Part shown: positions 58,820 to 64,000 of the stretch, piece by piece
How the letters are laid out: each line of letters starts with the position of its first letter
Numbering within the stretch: position 1 is the stretch's first letter
Assembly: GCA_029204045.2 (NCBI GenBank)
Contig: JAQNDB010000522.1
Location: forward strand, 1-64,000
Length of the DNA: 64,000 nucleotides
Direction of reading: 5' to 3'
Source: Tillandsia leiboldiana
Taxonomy: Eukaryota > Streptophyta > Magnoliopsida > Poales > Bromeliaceae
The notes under the pieces: model-generated
Databases searched by the model: none
What the model saw: only the letters and a program-made list of their open reading frames with translations
What the model was told of the DNA's origin: nothing
Translations under genes and position numbers: made by a program

Positions 58820-61800
58820 CAAATCATTCTCACAAATTATTCCAGTTCTACATTTTTACTGTCCACAAATCTTCGAAAGCAACAACTCTTTTACTTTTTT
58901 TTTATAGAATTCCCTGATAGCTTCTCCATTTGTAATTGCATATCTGAATTCACAAAGTTTAAAGAGTCATCACTCAAAGAGAACCCTGAGAAGAATCCGG
59001 ATTCACATTCTTCAACTCCATTTATAATAGGCTAAAAACTAACCGCGTGTTCTTTAAAATCCTCCGACAGCTTACCTCTGCATAAGAAACAAAAGCTCCA
59101 AATTACAGTTTTCTTGTCTGAAGGCTCATAGGCCTGAACTACGGCAAGATGTATCTTAACTGCTTTCTTAATGACTAAGAAACACTTGACTAAAATTGTG
59201 TGGTGTTATGATACGACCCACAACGTACAATACTTACCGGTGGCATGTATGCATACTAAAGTCATCCCCAACATCAACCAAAACAAATCATAGTTCCTTA
59301 AGAGTCAAATTGGCATCCAGTTCCTGCTTCTTCATAAAACCTCAGATGTGAAAAATAACATAATCGATTCTCTTGCTAATAATGGATCTACTATTATATC
59401 CAATGTACAACACAAATAAGCTTTACATTTTTATTATCAAATTGAGTGTACTATCATTACATCCTCAAATAGCATCCTAATTCAACATTTTTAGTGCTCT
59501 TATATCTTAGAGAGTAACATTTATTAACTATTTTGATAAAATCCCATGAAAGCTTTGCCATTTATAATCGCATATCCGAATTCACACTTTCGAGTTTCAT
59601 AAATCTTAAAGAATCATCACTTGAAGAGAATCCTGAAGAACGCCCTCAATCATATTTTAGACTCCACATATCTTAGAAACTATCAACTAACTACATTTTG
59701 TTCCCCAAGCAACTTCTCTGAAGAAGAAAATCAAAGCTCCAAATTGATATTTCTGCTCTAAAGAATTATAAGCTCCAGACATTTTCTTCCAAAGCGCTCT
59801 GGTAGAGATTCATGTAGTTGAAAGCAGAGGCAAAATTTAGATCTCACACTACGCCAAATGGGCACTATACCAACCTTCACCAATCTAGAAAGCAATGCCA
59901 CAAATGACATTGCGAAAACGGATAGGATCAAATCAGGTTTTAGTACCTATTCCGCCTAGCTTTCTCTCCAACTTTCGGCTGTAATCATCTATACAAAACT
60001 AAAAAGTTTGGAGCTTTCGCTATGTTTGAAAGTACTTTGAAGGGTTTTAACAAGCATCGAAGAGGGTTTAACAAGAAGTCCCTCTAATACAAGGACCCAA
60101 TGTCGCTCGTCATCCCTCTAATACAACAAGATCAAATTTTCATCCTCTAGACTCAAAATGAATTCCATCTCCAAAATTTTTAATATCAGAGTAGTTAAAA
60201 ACCCAATTCAAATTTTCAATTGCAAAAATAGATTCAAAATTTTGTGAATCAAAATATTCAAAAAACTCAATTATCCTCCTTAAGAGAATACGAAACCAAC
60301 ACATCTTTATCAATATACAAGACTTGTAATTCTGCTACATAGGGTCAACTAAACAATCATCTATTCTATGTTGTCAAGTCTATTGTCATAGTTTTGTGCA
60401 ATGTTAATTATATATGGCCAGCACATACCCTCTAAAGGCACCTTCCACTTAAAAAAACTAATTTTCATGAGTGCATTGTGGTTTTTGCCCCAAGTATTGA
60501 AGCCATCTAAATCATTTCTCAAGCAACCATCCACTATCTTACTAGAGCAAAAATTTACCAAGTATAAAGCTCAATCCTTACAAATCAAGGCATTTCCTAT
60601 TCAGCAAGACACTCAAGTATAACATTTTTAGTACATCTATTCTACAAGTACTTGAATCGTGGAATCTTTAGTCCATTAAGCAATTAAGTCTTTTCAATAC
60701 TAGGCATCTTCAATGAACACTACAATATCAATTACTTTCATGCAACCACGCTCCATTCACAATTGCAAATATGTAAGACTCATTCTTCAACATCGATCAC
60801 AACAAATAATTACATGATATCATCTCAGGATCAAAGAAAAAAAAAATTAAAAAATTCCACTCAATCATTATGAAACACTTGATTTAACACGTAATGTTAT
60901 AAAAAAAAAAAACATCAGAGCTCAAACTAGAAGACTACACCTAATAGTTGAAGTATGCAATACACGTTTGATTTTTGAAATTTAAATTGGCTTAGATTTA
61001 ATAGATTTATCGTATGCCACCCATCCCAATGTACTAGCTCTTTTTTCTAAGTCTTATGTCCTAGCCAATCATTCATCCCAGCTGAGGATCATTTTCATAA
61101 ATGGCACCTAATGAATATATGACAGTTGCAAGGAAAGATCCTAGCCTCCATGCCTACAATGCCAGAATTCCGGACAGATAACTAATTAGCATATTAACTT
61201 ATTTATTCTGTTTCTTCATTAATAGAGCATTACACAATATTATAAGTTAATAATTTAATGCTAGTTAGTTAGGTAAAATATCTATATTTTAAAATTATAA
61301 CAAGCAGTTGCTCCTATTATTTTGTCCAACAATCCAAACTCTAAATCAGTTTTTGAGAAAAAAAATCTGATATGGTCATTATAACTTATAACAAAACTTG
61401 CAAGTATAATGCTCACTCCTCACAAATAAAGGGCCTTGATAGCTTAGCCAAAAAAACAAAAAACAAGTATCAAAAGAATGCCGAGAGATACAGGATCTTT
61501 TTTCAAGATTGCAGGGTGTAGTGCATTTCAACGATATTTAAAAAAACACTAACTATTTTCTCATTAAAATCGTCTCATCTCTTGTTAAAAACTTTTTAAA
61601 GATGTTTTTCTAATTTTGACGCTAGCACGCGCATTATAACTTTCGAACATAGCAATAGATACAAACTCTTTTGTGCAGTGTTAATTATCAAATCTATCCT
61701 TTGAAGGCACATCCTACTTAAAAAAAGAAACTTATCTTCATGTTGTTTTTATTTTTAAACTCCATAATTTAAAATTTGCAAGGCCGCCAAGGATGATGTT

Positions 61801-61826
61801 TAGAAACAAGTAGCATATTTTTCGCA
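58820..61826. repeat. Repeat-rich spacer between the 899-bp copies
   Basis: Contains relatives of 17.39-17.8 kb (59,690-60,060), of the 2.5-4.2 kb dispersed family (60,120-60,700; 61,670-61,800) and of the 28.9/31.4-kb 'atgccgagagatacag' segment (61,467-61,535). No gene recognised. Confidence 0.5.
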
Positions 61827-62725
61827 CAAAATCAGTTTGTTAATCTGGTGCTTCTTTCTTATTACTAAAAAATGTAAAACATCAGATACCTTTAGTTTTG
61901 ATTACCTAACTAGACTTCACAATACAGGAAACAATAATTTCTCCAAGAAAATATAATTTATATTTCAACAGTAAACAAACAATATCTCCTCAAGAATCTA
62001 TTTAATATACAATAGTGATTCTACTTTTAAATCATTAACTTAAAAATTGAATCAAAGAAACGTGGCCCCGTTTCTTGATCTGCCTGATTTCGAACCTCAG
62101 TCGATCCTTTTACCAAATTTTTTTGGTCAAAATTGAATCCTAAAACTCTTCCAGAACTCCCACATAGAAGTGAAAATTGAACAAAACAAATTAAATATAT
62201 TAAAGAAATCTTCTACGCAAGAATCAAACACAACTACCGAATTTTGGAAAAATAAAATCTAATCTCGACAAGAAACGTCGAACATTGGGAAAACCACAAA
62301 TCAGTAATCAAATTCGGAGTCAACCCTAAAAGCCCCACGAATGGGCGAAAATTGAAATAAGTAAAGAAAATAATTACAAATCTGTCGAGCAAGGATCAAA
62401 TTCCAATACAAAATCCAAATTAAACACTAGTAAAACCCTCCAAGAAGCGTCCAAAAACATACCAGATCTCGCAAAAATTGAAGAAAAATTGAAAGAAAAC
62501 AACAAATCTTTCCCACAGAAGCTGAATCAAAGGTGAGAACAGAATTTGGGGGGAGGGGGAGTTACAGGGTTGATGTATTCTTTTCCGGAGACGGTGTGGA
62601 GGAGGTGGAAGTCGAGGAATAGCATAAACTCTATTTGTAATAGATCCACCTTACCATTGTACAACTTCATATGGAACCTCCTTAGAGAATAACAACAATA
62701 ATCTTTCTATGACCAGGTGTGCTGA
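61827..62725 (+). repeat. 899-bp direct repeat, copy 2
   Basis: Direct copy of 57,921-58,819. Its left flank is the dispersed repeat family and its right flank is a CT/GA-rich block, both different from the flanks of copy 1, so the breakpoints are sharp. Confidence 0.92.
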
Positions 62726-62749
62726 TCTCACCTTCTCGTCGTACTCCTC

Positions 62750-62819
62750 TCGCAGAGGATGAGGATGAGGAGAGGGGGAGAGGATGAGAGGGGTAGAGAG
62801 GGAGGAGTGGGGAGAGAGA

Positions 62820-62860
<41 letters not shown>

Positions 62861-62900
62861 GCGCGGGGAGGAGGGGGAGAGGGTGGAGAGAAAATGAACT
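62750..62900. repeat. GA/GGA-rich low-complexity tract
   Basis: Purine-rich tract including a (GA)n run at about 62,826-62,852. ORFs across it on both strands are simple-repeat artefacts. Confidence 0.85.
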
Positions 62901-62959
62901 CCCTGTTTCGAATCAAGAGGGGCACCAGAGTTTTCAGTTGTGTTGGGCCACTAGAGTAA

Positions 62960-63262
62960 TCCATTTTGGGACCCAAATACAAAACTGTCGGATCAAAAGG
63001 GGGCACTAGAGTAAAAATCAATTTAAACCCATCAAAAAATTAATTTGAATTTAATTAACGTTATAGGATCAAGAGAGGGCTTGGGCCCAAAGTCAGGAGA
63101 GGGCTTGGGCCCAAAGTTTGTAGTTGGTGTGTGGTGGGTTGAGTAGAAATAAATAATATATTTTTTTGGTGGGTTTAAATTTGGGTGTTGATTTATAAAT
63201 GGGACACTTATATAAAAGTGTCCCAACAATGTGTCGCTATAACCTTATTGTGTTGTAGTGTT
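62960..63262 (-). mobile_element. CACTA-like terminus, minus orientation
   Basis: Read on the minus strand, the sequence starts CACTACAACACAATAAGG at about 63,262 and shows subterminal inverted words (GGGACACTT / AAGTGTCCC, 63,200-63,225). It shares the first nine bases with the CACTA end at 24,707. The other end was not found, so it is a fragment or a longer element whose left end is eroded. A 'gagagggcttgggcccaaag' unit is duplicated at about 63,072-63,117. Confidence 0.5.
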
Positions 63263-63379
63263 TGGAGTGTACCACTAGCATTGCTCTACATGCAACAGAT
63301 ACGTTTATCTTATTTCGTTAGACAGTAAAAAATAATCAAACTACATATAATTTGTTTGATTGCATACAATCGAATACTA

Positions 63380-64000
63380 TATTTTAAAATTTTATTATGT
63401 TTAAGAGAGCAAACTGAACCGAATAACATGATCCGATTTAGCAATATATATCATATACTTCCATCAAAATAAGTATTGGAGGTTTACGAGAACAAATAGG
63501 ATTTAACAACAAGATACGACTCAACACACATGCTGAATATATTTCATCAAACAAACTGAAAATTAGAGCTTTATTGAGAGCAGAATGAGCTAATTGGATA
63601 AGAAGATAAAATTCATCACACAACTAGTAAACAAATTAACTCATAATTTGGAGTTCACTAGAGAAAAAAGAATAATTTAGAGAGCAAAATATGATTCAAC
63701 ACAACCAGCATATATATTAATCAATACCCACATATTAATCAAATTGATTAAGCATTAGTGTCAGGGGAGCAACATAGGCTAATTAGATTGCAAGAAATAA
63801 TTAAACACTAACCAGCATATACCTGTGACGCTAACCGATAATTAGAGTTATGTGCAAGCAAACTGAAATATCAAGCTTAAAAAGTAAGATTGCCACAACT
63901 TGCATGTATGCCTAACTGATAATTAGACGTAGACTCATTCATAAGTGGTACCTTACGAATATAAGCGACAACAAGGAAAGATCCTCGCCTACATGCCTAT
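63380..64000. repeat. Degenerate repeat block, right edge
   Basis: Same unit type as 290-835 ('gagagcaaaatatgattca', 'gaggtttacgagaaca', 'gaaaattagagc'). The last 60 bp ('gcaaggaaagatcct.gcct.catgcct') also resemble 61,115-61,160. No gene. Confidence 0.5.

Overview
The window looks like nuclear DNA of a flowering plant, probably a monocot. The evidence is spliced gene remnants matching plant-specific families (ARABIDILLO, UDP-apiose/xylose synthase), GT-AG introns of plant size, a very GC-rich intact coding exon in an AT-rich background, and a high density of plant-type transposons (LTR element with an initiator-Met primer site, Helitron-like ends, hAT MITE, CACTA ends). The species cannot be named from the sequence. 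Gene names come from recalled family sequence patterns, not from a database search.

Left part (1-23,200). 1-4,470 is repeat-rich and includes two copies of a segment that also occurs inside the GDSL-esterase intron at 52.8-53.2 kb. 4,470-6,508 carries Helitron-type 3' ends. 5,732-8,742 (minus) is a broken SMC5 pseudogene with part of its exons duplicated. 9,695-15,603 (minus) is a clean run of ten exons encoding the C-terminal ~460 residues of VPS54 (GARP tethering complex); the 5' half is missing, and a textbook 334-bp hAT MITE sits in one intron. 15.6-19.9 kb is repetitive. 19,957-21,214 (minus) holds relics of UDP-apiose/xylose synthase exons. 22,297-23,049 (minus) is the only apparently intact gene: a 250-residue universal stress protein.

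Middle (23,200-45,270). An AT-rich spacer is followed by the start of a secreted-protein ORF cut by a CACTA-like end, a RanBP2-type zinc-finger fragment, and a tRNA-like/SINE-like head. A 1.15-kb extremely GC-rich minisatellite (26.69-27.84 kb) follows, then two copies of a 1.7-kb AT-rich repeat. Next is a 9.7-kb LTR retrotransposon derivative (32,674-42,389) with 4.4-kb, virtually identical LTRs, an ATATA target duplication and only 0.9 kb of non-coding interior, i.e. a LARD-type non-autonomous element. A truncated second LTR element follows.

Right part (45,270-64,000). A patchwork of exon remnants, all on the minus strand: ARABIDILLO (two exons in the wrong chromosomal order), leucine carboxyl methyltransferase 1 (in-frame stop), GDSL esterase (three phase-compatible exons) and an RCC1-repeat protein (in-frame stop). 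Among them are a chimeric filler block built from two nearby loci, an 899-bp near-perfect direct repeat and several dispersed repeats.

These genes do not form a pathway. The theme is transposon-driven gene fragmentation: nine independent gene loci or remnants lie on the same strand next to Helitron-type termini, which fits, but does not prove, Helitron-style capture of host exons.
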